Origin: Lepiota brunneoincarnata
Lineage: Eukaryota > Basidiomycota > Agaricomycetes > Agaricales > Agaricaceae
DNA: 64,000 bases
Direction of reading: 5' to 3'
Assembly: GCA_023014365.1 (NCBI GenBank)
Contig: JAEBUN010000004.1
Coordinates: 372,001 to 436,000 of the forward strand
Part shown: piece by piece, positions 47,223 to 58,500 of the stretch
Numbering within the stretch: the first letter of the stretch is position 1
How the letters are laid out: each line of letters begins with the position of its first letter
The notes under the pieces: model-generated
Database searches by the model: none
The model's input: the letters and a program-made list of their open reading frames with translations, nothing else
What the model was told of the DNA's origin: nothing
Made by a program: the position numbers and the translations under genes

Positions 47223-47834
47223 CTGTGCACTCATGAACATACTTGAAGTCATACAGGCGATAGACTTCGCACAATTATCACCAGGGCATGGGCAAAATCA
47301 TAAAACATTAACCCATTATCAAAATCGTGGGTCTGCAACATTTCATCCATGGCTTGCCAACACCCACCAGTGACCAGAGCTATAGTATGATATCATTGTT
47401 TTGGTGGAATCATCTAACCCCGCATCGCATCATTATTTGTTTGTTTACATACATTTTTCTACTTTTACATATTGGTATGGCGAAGTGGTTTTGCAACGGG
47501 AATGTGTTCTGATTATGTTCGAGAAAGTGTCCACGATACCGTCCCGTGCACTCCCCTTATCCTGGAAGGTACTTTCTTGGGAGCGGCAAAGAGGACCAGT
47601 GTGTGTTCCAACTCGAGGCGGACCGGGGACTGTCAGACACGGGTTATTTGAGGTCACGTTGGCGCAGCGCAGGTAATATCAAGATCTCCGTCGATTGCAG
47701 GGTTGTTCGCAATAAACTGCCCACATCCTATCCAACCGAACTCTCTACCCCATCCCTCCCCCCTTCCCTTCCTTCTCATCTTTCGTACCAAGCTCAAAGT
47801 CCCCGCCCACGGTGCTGTCTACCACCACCGCTCA
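47223..47834. other. Intergenic, biotin synthase promoter
   Basis: No coding signal. Pyrimidine-rich leader (CCATCCCTCCCCCCTTCCC) close to the biotin synthase start. Confidence 0.6.
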
Positions 47835-49357
47835 ATGTTCTCGTTATCTACCCGGAGGGCTGGTGTCCAATTCAGCCGTGCTCTGGCTACTCATGCGTCG
47901 GCACCTGCTGAGCATACCACCAAAGTTACCCGACATAATTGGAGACGACAGGAAATAAAAGAGATTTTCGACGGCCCGCTAATGGACCTCGTCTTCCGTG
48001 CTGCTTCGGTACACCGCCAGCATCATGACCCCAGTAAAGTGCAGCTCTGCACACTCATGAACATCAAGAGTGCGTAGTTCCGCTTTAACTCCTGCATGCG
48101 TCGTCGGTTCGAATTCTCCGCCCCATTGTATAGCCGGAGGATGCAGTGAAGATTGTACGTAGGGGGGGGCTTTGGTTATTCTCAAGTTGTTGCTCATATC
48201 CTGGTAGGCTCCTATTGCTCACAGTCCTCGAGATACACGACAACGACAAAGGCTTCCAAATTGGTTGAACTCGATCCTGTCATTGAGGCAGCAAGAAAAG
48301 CCAAGGAAAATGGCAGCACTAGATTTTGCATGGGTGCTGCCTGGAGGGATCTGTCAGGCCGCAAGCGAGGCTTTGAGAGAATTCTTCAGATGGTCCGCGA
48401 GGTCCGCGGAATGGGCATGGAAGTTTGCACCACACTGGGAATGTTGAATCCCGAGCAGGCTCGTCAACTCAAAGAGGCGTAAGTCCAAGCGTTCAGATTT
48501 CCCATCCGTCGCTTTCTTTCTAACCTCTCCTTGCAGTGGTCTTACTGCGTACAACCACAATCTGGATACTTCTCGAGAATACTACCCACAGGTGAGTAAA
48601 GCAGTTTGCGCTTCTCATTTACGTCTTTACTCAGGGTAACCTAGGTTATCACCACTCGTTCTTACGATGAGAGATTGGATACCATCAACGCTGTCCGTGA
48701 GGCAGGCATCAGTGTTTGTTCTGGGGGGATCTTGGGACTTGGCGAAACAGATGCCGATCGTGTTGGCCTGATCTGGGAGGTCTCCTGGTAAGGACGTTCA
48801 TTATCCTGTGACAATTATCATCGCTCATATTCGGGGGGCGTCAAAGCATGCCGGAGCATCCAGAATCATTCCCGGTCAACGCACTTGTGCCCATTCCGGG
48901 AACGCCACTTGAGAACAACGAGGTAATTAAACAGTGGTAATCTTGTCTTTCCACCATGTTGACATCGTAACACAGCGTGTCCCCCATCATACGCTCGTCC
49001 GTACTATCGCAACAGCCCGTGTCGTTCTACCGACGACCATCATCCGCCTCGCTGCTGGCAGAAACACGCTCAGTGAAGCTGAGCAGGCCATGTGCTTCAT
49101 GGCGGGAGCCAACGCAGTCTTTACTGGTGAACAGATGCTCACGACTCCTTGTTCACCATGGGACGAGGTCAATTCCATCTCTTTTGCGACTGCAATCCTT
49201 GTATTAATGCCTTAGCCAACAGGATAAAGCTATGATGGGCCGATGGGGCTTGAAGGGTATGCGCAGCTTTGAGCAAGCCAACGTTGCGAGGAAGGAAGGT
49301 GCAAGGCTAGAAGACGCCTCTTCCCCTCAGCCCGCTGAGGTCTCTACGAATCTTTAA
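47835..49357 (+). CDS. BIO2: Biotin synthase (radical SAM), mitochondrial
   Basis: Inserts sulfur into dethiobiotin, the last step of biotin synthesis. The start [20 protein letters not shown] is a mitochondrial presequence. The radical-SAM cluster motif reads [16 protein letters not shown] (CxxxCxxC); two introns hit it, and the second Cys codon is split T|GC by a GTACGT intron. Further blocks: [125 protein letters not shown] and [20 protein letters not shown]. The Arg of RLAAGR and the Cys residues of the second cluster (C in CTTLG and SVCSGG) are present. It ends with a Glu/Pro tail. The gene looks intact, so the organism can probably make biotin from dethiobiotin. Confidence 0.96.
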
Positions 49358-50317
49358 AGAACGTATCATTATCTTCTAGATGGTGAAATTCCGTCGTGTG
49401 GATTTCACCAGTGTCGAAAAAAGAACGATTAGGCTCGATATCGGATTCGCATCTTGTGATATTCCTTGTAAACTGTGATTGTTAGTAATATATATATATA
49501 TACCACCTGGAACTTCAAAGTGCTGTATAGGATTCAACATTTGGACTTTAAGTAGCCATTTTTGTGCGAGCTGACTCCATAAATGTGTATGCGGTAGTCT
49601 TCTGTGACTAGTGATGTGGTCCCCGCGAACCACGAATGTCACGTCGAAACAGTACTCGCGCAGCTTCTACTGTGGCACCCGAAGAGCCTTGAATGTTCAA
49701 GCCCCTTCTATTACTGACTATTTCGTATGTGGGCATGGATCTTGTTTGGAGGTACCGAATCCTTCGAAACCTGGACCGCACCACTCTCTACCAACATGGA
49801 GTCTAAGGATCCAGTATTCAGTGACCTCAAGGAAGTCTCCCGCTTGAGTACTGGACAGGGGGGTAATGAGATTGTCTGTCTGTCACGTCAAGGTCATCAA
49901 AATGAGAGAAATTTGTGCTTCCTGAACGTGAACATCAATTGGTCGCATGAGGGCGCAGAAAAATTTCTTTGCCACTGTCATGCCTAGGCACTATATCTGT
50001 GTACTAGTCTTTGCTCGAGCCTGGTTGTACTGTTGTGCTGGTTGGTACGCATGTACCAGTGCAGTAATTACTGGGAGCCAGACCCTCTATCTGTCACCCC
50101 GGACGACTGGAATGTGTATGGCGAGTTGACGCAGCGGGATGTAACCTCATCCTTCACGGGCGTTGGGCTCAATCTTTTTGAGGAGCGCGGGGCGCGGGAG
50201 TCGAGGTATTCCGGTATTCAAGACGGGTCGTCCCAGCTGGTGTCACTGGTCGAGCCGTAAGGCAGCGGACCGTGAGGTGTTTTACTGTGTTAATAAAGTT
50301 CTTTTTTATTATTATAG
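49358..50317. other. 3' flank of biotin synthase and unresolved upstream part of the exonuclease-like gene
   Basis: A TA repeat lies near 49488-49502. From about 49790 a frame reads NMESKDPVFSDLKEVSRLST, and from 50065 another reads YWEPDPLSVTPDDWNVYGEL. These may be exons of the next gene, but I could not join them with convincing splice sites. Confidence 0.4.
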
Positions 50318-51151
50318 ATATCTCGCAATCGCGGTGGTCAATGTGTTTGTCGGCGCTGTTTGGATAAATGGGTATTGCGAGAAGACATCCATGGTTGCGT
50401 GAGTAGTGTCGTCTTTTCATCGGAATGCTGTGTATTAAAAATTCCAAAAGCCGGGTGTCGATAGCGGATTATTACAATCGCTCAATTTATGATACTTATG
50501 TCCGTCCAACGTCAGTGATGGAGTCGAGTCGAACAATTTTATCATAAACTCACGAATTGTAGGCACCAGATACAGGACCTGAGAGTGGCAGAGACCGGAT
50601 TAAGATACACGGACTTGATGATGGGTAGGTAAGTTATTATCTCGTAGGAGGGCTGGCTTAGATCTCCTCGAAGCTCCCTCATTCGAGGAAGGTGCAGATG
50701 CAGGTAGCATCCTTGATCAGAGACAAGATAATAATTGGCCATCGCCTGTGGAACGTGTTATCGGTGCGTGTCAAGTCATCCAGGTGACGCTGAAAGCATT
50801 GAAACAAGGGACAAGGTCCTAGGTCTTTCTCATGCAGCCTTGCATACACGGGACATGGCTCTGTATCGGCCATTTCGGAAGAAGCTGAAGAGTAGAGTCG
50901 CGGTTAGCTTGCAAGATCTGGTGTGTGGTTTTCTGGGCCAGCAAGTTGGGTTGTATCAGGAGGACTCGGTACGTGTTTTGCCATCCGCTCTTCCGGTGGG
51001 GGCTGGTGTTGAACGCTGATTTTAGTTGGAAGCGGCGTGTGCTGCGATGAACTTGTTCCGGTGTACAGAGAGGGCTTTTGAGGATGTGGTTGCCTCTGGC
51101 GCGTGGCCGTGCGACCTGCCACCAGTGAGATACGCACAATATTATTCCTAA
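50318..51151 (+). CDS. RNase H-fold exonuclease-like protein (REXO4/ISG20-related), one apparent frameshift
   Basis: C-terminal part of a gene of the agaricomycete exonuclease-like family. Blocks in order: YLAIAVVNVFVGAVWINGYC, KTSMVARVSIADYYNRSIYD, TYVRPTHQIQDLRVAETGLR, DLLEAPSFEE, VQMQVASLIRDKIIIGHRLW, NVLSVLGLSHAALHTRDMAL, YRPFRKKLKSRVAVSLQDLV and SLEAACAAMNLFRCTERAFE, ending RYAQYYS. The first motif lacks the Asp-Glu pair of active DEDD exonucleases, so this branch is probably catalytically dead or altered. Between EAPSFEE and VQMQV the frame shifts by one base at a GG pair (50691-50692); one G fewer restores it. The 5' end is unresolved. It may be a pseudogene or carry a sequence error. 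Confidence 0.6.
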
Positions 51152-51365
51152 TAATAGTAATATATATTGACAGCGGGGATTGCCGATAATCTGGATATAT
51201 TCATGACTGCTGAGCGCTGGGCATTGAGTTCGTGTTCTCGCAACCCAACAAGAATCTGTCGCCACAGCATGAGTAGCCACAAACGACGCTATCCGCAGTT
51301 GGAAGGTTCCGAGTAGGTGGTGGTTCTTTTCCATATTTCTGCTCGAACTCTCAATCCCTCGTAGA

Positions 51366-52306
51366 ATGGACTTGCCTTCGGTCCCTCTGAGCGACCACAA
51401 TATGTGGTACTATCCATCTCATGGACATGATTCAGATGAGATCGACCTGAGCGTTGGCTCGAAGAACGGGAATTGGGGGTGTAAGACCGCCAGGGGTGCA
51501 CGATGGGCGCGGAGGGGTAAAATCACGCCTTGGGGACCGGGAATGGAGGGTTGGGAGGTGAGCTTGGGCAGTTCCATGTATTCCACGTCCTTTTCTCATG
51601 ATACCAGGCAGAAGAACGTGCCCGTAAACGTTTGAAATTACTCCTACCGCAAGAACGGCGGTCCCCTTCGCCACCAACTCTCCCTCATCTTTCACGTTCC
51701 CCATCGCCACCGCTAATGTCACCTTATACACCACCTACGACCGTCCATCTCGGCTACTCGTCGTTTGTACTCGACAAGTCTGTCACGCATACATTCCGTT
51801 CAAAGCTACTAGACGAACTCGAAAATGCAACAAATGGCCTCATCGAAGGGGAGGCAACACTAAGACATGCTCTAGGGAGGCTTTGGCAGGTGATGAGCGA
51901 GGACCCCGAGGAGAAGGAGGTAGAAACTCCGGTGATCCCGAAGATGGAGGACGAAGACGAGAACAGTGAGGAGCAAGGCAATAGAAGTCGGAGGTTTTCC
52001 CGGGCCCCGGACCTCACGCCGACCACCCACAAGATTTTCATTAACAACAACGCAGATGCCGCCGCTCATGATTCACATTTCAGTCAACCAGAGACACAAC
52101 TAGATAGTCTCCAGAAGTCAATGCTGATGTTGAGAGAGCTGCAGGATAATGGCAGGGAGTATGTCGAACGCTTGCAGGAGATCAGAGAAGGGCTGGGTGA
52201 CGTACGGGCCCAACGAGACTCAATCTGGGACGTTGTCCGTCAGAGGGCCGTCAGAGAGTTACAGGAGGCGGCCGTCTTTGCCGCAGGAAGGCGTAGTAGC
52301 CAGTAA
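51366..52306 (+). CDS. Coiled-coil protein of unknown function
   Basis: Two exons (51366-51557, 51608-52306) give 296 residues. Features: an acidic/Ser N-terminus, the block RRGKITPWGPGMEGWEAEER, a basic motif ARKRLKLLLPQERRSPSPP with SP repeats (RSPSPP), then HTFRSKLLDELENATNGLIE, GEATLRHALGRLWQVMSEDP, an acidic linker, and a C-terminal coiled coil SLQKSMLMLRELQDNGREYV, ERLQEIREGLGDVRAQRDSI. I do not know a named family. The motif KRLKLLLPQERRSPSPP resembles a nuclear localisation signal with SP phosphosites, so a nuclear role is possible. The clean two-exon structure and composition make it a real gene. Confidence 0.78.
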
Positions 52307-52546
52307 TACTTAGTCTACATGGAGTAGCGGGACATAGGACTCCACAATTCTATCTTGGCATACTTTTTTCTCTCCAACCTCCACTCTATCTACAGGACGT
52401 GCTTGAAGCTTTGACTCTTACCTGCCAGCCAACCCTCGCGAATATTTGTAGGATTTTTATTTTTGCACAGCCGAAAGTATGCTGTACCCTTGCTTACGTT
52501 ACCTCTCTTTTCCTCCTCACACTCGCAGGTGCGCCTTCGTAGAAAC

Positions 52547-55500
52547 ATGTCTCTACCAGACATTGCCAGGTTACACATTAATGGCCTGCCCCGATCGCCA
52601 CAGCACCATGCTACAGAGATTCCGCAGGACATAGCAGAAACCAAAGGAGACCCTGAAATGGAGAAGCTGAAAAATCTTGCGCGGCTCTTACCATATTCCG
52701 TTGAACCAGACTTTCAAATGCAACAGATGCTGGATTTCATCATACTGCGGATTTGCCAGTCGGTTGAAGCGCAGGACTATGAAATTGGGTTCCTGCAGTG
52801 GGATACTATCTTGGCTTTGTTCGTGATGGTATTAATCTCTCCATGGTCGAGCTGACAGTCGTACACATGTTTAGATGGACATCCCTGAAATATCCTATAC
52901 CAAAGGACAAACGAATCAAGCTTGCCAGATTATATTTTGAGCTCAGTATCATTCCGGGGATGCCGATGCAGATTGTTGCTGCCTGTGTGGATGGTTTTCG
53001 GCTCCTGACTAAGTCGAAGAAGATCCTAACGGTGGAGGATATGAGGCTGCCATGGAAGCCAATATATGATATTCTAAGCCAAGATTTGTTCTTGAGCAGA
53101 AGACAGTTCGAGTACACGTGTGTGGCATTTCCTATCTTCACATACATCGACCTAACCATTAGGGTACCTAGCCAACTGTCGTGGTGTATGGGACATCTAG
53201 CTGACAATGCTCGTAAATTTTTTCATCCGGCCGCGATAAATGACATGCTTTCTACCTTTGTTCCTTTGATTGATGGAACCAGGTTGGACGTGAGCACGAT
53301 TCTGTCTCCCATCTGTCATGCCAATCCTAACTTCTGCTTGCAGAGCGTTCTGTCTTCTCATTATTACCTCATGACCTTCCTGCCCCTTTCCCATCCGCAA
53401 ACATATCTCCCCATGTTGCTCCGCGTGTGGGAGTCCATAAATTCGTACAAGTATGACGAGCGGATGTTGCATTTTCTCTCGAAATTAGCAGAGATGCACC
53501 TTGTTCCCGAAATTAGTGACCCCCGGAAAATTGCACAGATTCCGGACGATGCAGTCTCAGAAGGTGAAACAAGGCCGAATTGGACAAAGACTAGCAGCAA
53601 CAAGGATGATTCTTATTGGCCTGGCCTTTATAAGGATGTCGGTATTTTCACTGAGCATGAGTGGAATTTATTAATGTGCAAATGTCTGGCGTCAATGGGT
53701 ACGCGGGAATGGCTGCTTTTTCTGAAAAATGGCTGACTTGCTTTGCCAGAAATCTCTCTCGCTGATGGAGGGTCACTAACCACTGGTCCCTCTGCGGACA
53801 ACAGTGCCAGCTTCGAGATTAGTCGATTACCCAAGCCACAGTGGCGGATTGGTGTGTTCTATTTAACATTTTCTTCGTTTACAAATCTGAAGAGACGGTT
53901 TTAGTCTCTTTGGCCAGGATCATAGTACATTCAATGGCTCCTGACGGAGACCCGGTTCCCCCTTCAAATGCACCTACACCAGTTTTTTCTCCACTCCCCT
54001 CGGGAATGAACACCCCTCAGATCCAGAGTACAACGCTGGGGGACTATCTGTCATCCCCGCTACAGAAGAGAACCTATGTACCCTCGAGAACATACCTTGC
54101 CGGTTCCCGAGCGCTGGATTCGCTGGCTCGTCTGATTGCCTCAACCGAGAGTTTCTTCCATCCGTCAAATTCTGGTACATGGACACAAGATGTAAGCGTC
54201 ACGATGGTTTCAAAGTTCTGCCTACTCACTCACGACTGCGATAGCTCAGCGCGTTTATCAAGTGCATCGCCTCTGAATTCAACAAGAGTATGGTTACATA
54301 TCCCAATACTTATTCAGGAAACTCAAACACACTATAGGATGGTTCGAGGAGCAAACGCCAGACTGCAAAGTTCCTGCTGTGAGTTGAAGATTTCACCTTG
54401 TCGTTATTGGTCGTCTAACAGATGACTGTAGAACAGGAGGTTGACTCGACAGATGAAGCGCGAACTTGTAAAATCAATGAGGACAGTGGCGCTCCTGGCA
54501 ATGTTCTCGCAGGATGCAACAGTCGTGAATAATATTCAAGGGTGTTTGAAATCTATGTGCGTAATGGAGCCAGATTTGATCCTCGACCCAATCCTGGAAC
54601 GTGCAGTTCCTTCGTTAGAGACGTTGACGGAGGTATGTCCTGCTTTAGGCCTTCCCCAGTTACTCGTACTTACTGGTCTCTAGACGCACCGGACGCTTGC
54701 TGTCATCAAGGCATTGGGTGCGGTAGCCCCGGCGATAGTGTCTCGCCAGGTTTACTATGGAGGCGCCAAACATTTGGTACCTATCCTTCATCTTCTCATC
54801 CCTGGAATCGATTTGGTGCGTCTCGCATGATTTTTTTTTGTACGCTGCTGACACATTTAATCAGAATGATCCAGCGAAGACGGTACAGTTCGTTTGTTGA
54901 TTCGATCATCAGAAGCTCAAAGTTCCTCCAGCTGTGCACGACTTCTTTCTTGGTTGAGATTTCGCAGTACATCAACATCGGAGATCTGACCGGCTTTGAG
55001 GACGCGTCTACAGCCCGAAGTGATACGGAACCTACCCTGCCTCCTGAGACTTTGACAATGCCATCCTTGTTACTTGATGATGAGCTAGAATGTTTTGCGG
55101 ATCTGACGGCCGTGCTCACACCAGAACAGGAAGACGCCTTACTCAAGGTGATTCTTTTGCTATTTGCTGTACCACGGGCACTCGTAATCATCAGTTCACC
55201 TTTTAGGACTCCACCGGGAGTTTTCCGACGTGGATAGCGAGTTTCATCCGGCGTGTGATCCAGTTATTGGAAAACCTACCCGACGAAGGGCCGAATGGTT
55301 CCAGCAGAGGAGCGACAGAAGGTATATCCGAGTTTCAGGGATGGGTATCTTATGTATTGACGTCGCATAGGCCAAGTCGTGGATGCTGTTGCAGGTGCAT
55401 GTAGTCAAATTTGCGTGCATCTATCAGAGCCATTATTTGACATGGTCTTAAACATGGTGTACGATTATGCGAGCACCAACGTTCGGACAAACGCAGTCCG

Positions 55501-58500
55501 CGCAATTCACCAGCTGGTGGAATGTGTTGCTAACGCAGACCCCGTCAAGACGCTAGCCAAATTCTATCCACTGTGCTCGGCGAGTATAAGGGTTGAGCTC
55601 GAGAATGGCGCTAGCTCGTTGAGAACGACTTCGACCTCTCAGCCACTCCCGTCAGATGCCACCTTGCACTGGAGTACGTCCAAGTTCCCCCGGGGTCTGG
55701 AGCATAAAACTTACGGAACACTGCAGATCTTGCAATTCTGCGAGGTGCCGTCTACAAGTAAGGATATCATTCTAGTATTCAGCTCGCTTGTTGATGAAAT
55801 ATAATTACTTATTAGTGATGGACGGGCGGTACGGGCTATGTTGGAAATGTGTTTTCGATCTGTCTGATGTCTGTTCTCAGGTTTTGAAGTATAAAGAAGA
55901 TTTTGTATCTCTGCTCCGTTTACTCAGGGACAAAACGTTTTCCAAGCGCGGCTTTTCTTGGACTGGGAAATTGCTCTCTAGCCTATTACTGACGTTAACC
56001 CACACCTACCCGTTGGAGAACAAATTCGTGAACCCTAGGGAATGGAATAGCAAAGGTAAGAAAACACACTGCAGGGCTGCTCGAGGATATCCACCTCAAT
56101 CTTTTCACCTAGAATTCAGAGAGAACCACCACCATTACTGGGGTAAATGTTACGCACCAGATGAGGTAGAGGTAGGACTATTGTTCAGTCCCTCGAGAAG
56201 ATAAAAGCTTACCCCTGTCTCAGCTATCCTGGCATGTCCCATCCGAGGAAGAAATTTCTTTCGCTCTCCAAATCTTCAATGAACTCGTGGAGCCTACCTT
56301 GGGCATTCTTGAAGGCCTTTTAGAACCTGGTGCGTGGTCATCTGGTATAACGTATCACTACTCGACGCATATATGCAGATATGCCGAGGGACGCCAAATG
56401 GCGCAACGATTTTTGCCGGCAAGTCGTTTAGTTCTCGGGTGAGCCGCGCTGACCAAATGATCAGTTATCTCACCTTTATTCGCAATGCGTTTAATGGAAT
56501 ACCAACCTTATACAAGGAGCATGTCTCTCCGGATTACTTCGTGAAAACTGCTGCGACGAGTGACACCCTGTGGGCGCATCCAATCTCATTGACGTCGGGA
56601 GCTTCTCTGACATCTTTCAAGAGAGGAAATTCCTGAAATGATCTCCTCGGTCGCGCCGATCAGCTCTGCCTTTTGCCTCACTGATGCATCAGACCCTCGA
56701 TATGTTTTTATCACACAATTGAGACAGAGGTTTGGGCGGTTCCTGCATGAGACATCGGTCTCGCTTCTGCGACAGGGGGAAGAGAACCTTGTCGATGTTG
56801 TTCAAATTCTAGTAAGTAACTACTAAACTTTGTTGTTTCGACAACCTCATTCTCTTTAAGGTCAGATCTATACGGACATATTTTCTTGAGTATGCAGACA
56901 GTAGAGACAGGTGCGCTTCTTCGTTCTCAATTTTGGGTCAAATACATGATATTTTGCAGTTCTCAAGTCAATGGGGATAGCTATACCTCCGAAAAGAACA
57001 TTGCGCGGCTGTATATCGGACAAAAGACGTGGCCAAGGGCCGTCTATGTTCGAAGTGCGAGGTGGGTTGTGAAGAATATACTGCTCTGTTCTTCTTAACC
57101 GCGGTTGTTAGGTACTACGCCTCCACTCGTTTGGGATGGAATTCGATTGTACGCTATCGAGGTCCATTGGAAGAGAGCTTGATTGACGACCTTGTCGAGT
57201 GGTCAATCTGGCACTATCCTATTGTTCGAGAGTATGTTGACCCTGTGCGCTTGGGGGCATGTCCTAAGTAACTAACACGCTGAAAACCTTCAGATTGGGC
57301 CAGTCGGTGTTGGAAGCCCTGTCCAATGTAATGCATAAATATCTCAAACACATGCTGGACTCGACTTATGAAATACAGGTTTACGATGGAGTCCGACGTC
57401 GCGCGCTACCTGTTCTGCTTAAAGCCCTTGAGCCTGGTGCGGATGATGACCGAATGAAGGGGGCATTATGGACAATCAATTATCAGGCGTTCGGAAAGTA
57501 TGCCTTATCTGGTGTGTCCTTTTCCCCCGCATCAGTTCCTGTCAATTCTCAGATGCGGCACAGAGTCGAGTCTCGCGTTGACGACCTTGAAACATCTTTT
57601 TGGCTGTCAACACAATGAAAAGGTTGTCCATTCATTGACTCGTCAAGATTCCAGGCTCACTCTTCTGTAGCCCTCGCTGCAGAACCTCACCTCGGTGGTT
57701 TTTGAAAATTGTTAGTGCTATCCCATATTGAGTGGTTCTATGCTAAGACCTCCCTAGGCCTTAGCAGCTTTCCAGAACGTTGCCATCTCTCCTATGAGGT
57801 CGCCAAGCCAGGGCTCGACAAGGCTCTGATGCAGCTCAAGACCATTGTCACTGAAACTCGGGAAGACAAACAAGTTACTTGCCGATGTCGGGAGCAGAGA
57901 ATATTGAGAACCAGGAAAATCGATGAGGTCGTGGAACAGGTCGTAGGTCATCTCTATCATTCCAGCAGTTTACCTTTTTATTTCGCCTCAGATAGCATAT
58001 GTTCTGGGTGTTGCAAACTCCCAGAAGACACATTGGCGCTATTCCATATATGCTATTCGAGGTTTGCGTACGCTCGTGCGGCGGGATGTCCCAGTGCGGG
58101 GTCCTCAATTGCGCTACTTCCTTGAGAAGGTTTATGATGATCATCCAACAATCGTGAGTTGGCTTATTCGTGATTCGATTGTCTGACTTATTGACTTTGC
58201 AACAGCGATATGTAAGTTAGTCCTCGGACACAATCCGATCCGCTGGTTCATTTGTACCTTGCAGTATGCTCAGAGGGCTGTCATGAAGAGCATACGCTTC
58301 ATCAAGCTACGGACATATTGTAACGATCCCGCGGACCTTGCACTCATGAAGAACTTCAATCCCTTGAGACGTTCTGTCCCCATAAAACCATCTCGCCAGA
58401 CTACACCCGATTTTCTCGATTCCTACAAGGTTCCCGTCGACCTTTCCATAAGGAGTGAGAAACCGTGAGTGATTCTCAGCCATCAAAAGAAGCTGGCAAG

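Noticed and set aside
48090..48125. GGTTCGAAT, a tRNA B-box-like sequence
   Set aside because: It lies inside a biotin synthase intron and no A-box, acceptor stem or anticodon arm can be folded around it.
50398..50420. Stop codon within the exonuclease-like gene as proof of decay
   Set aside because: It falls inside a GTGAGT...AAAAG intron that joins MVA to RVSIADYY in frame.
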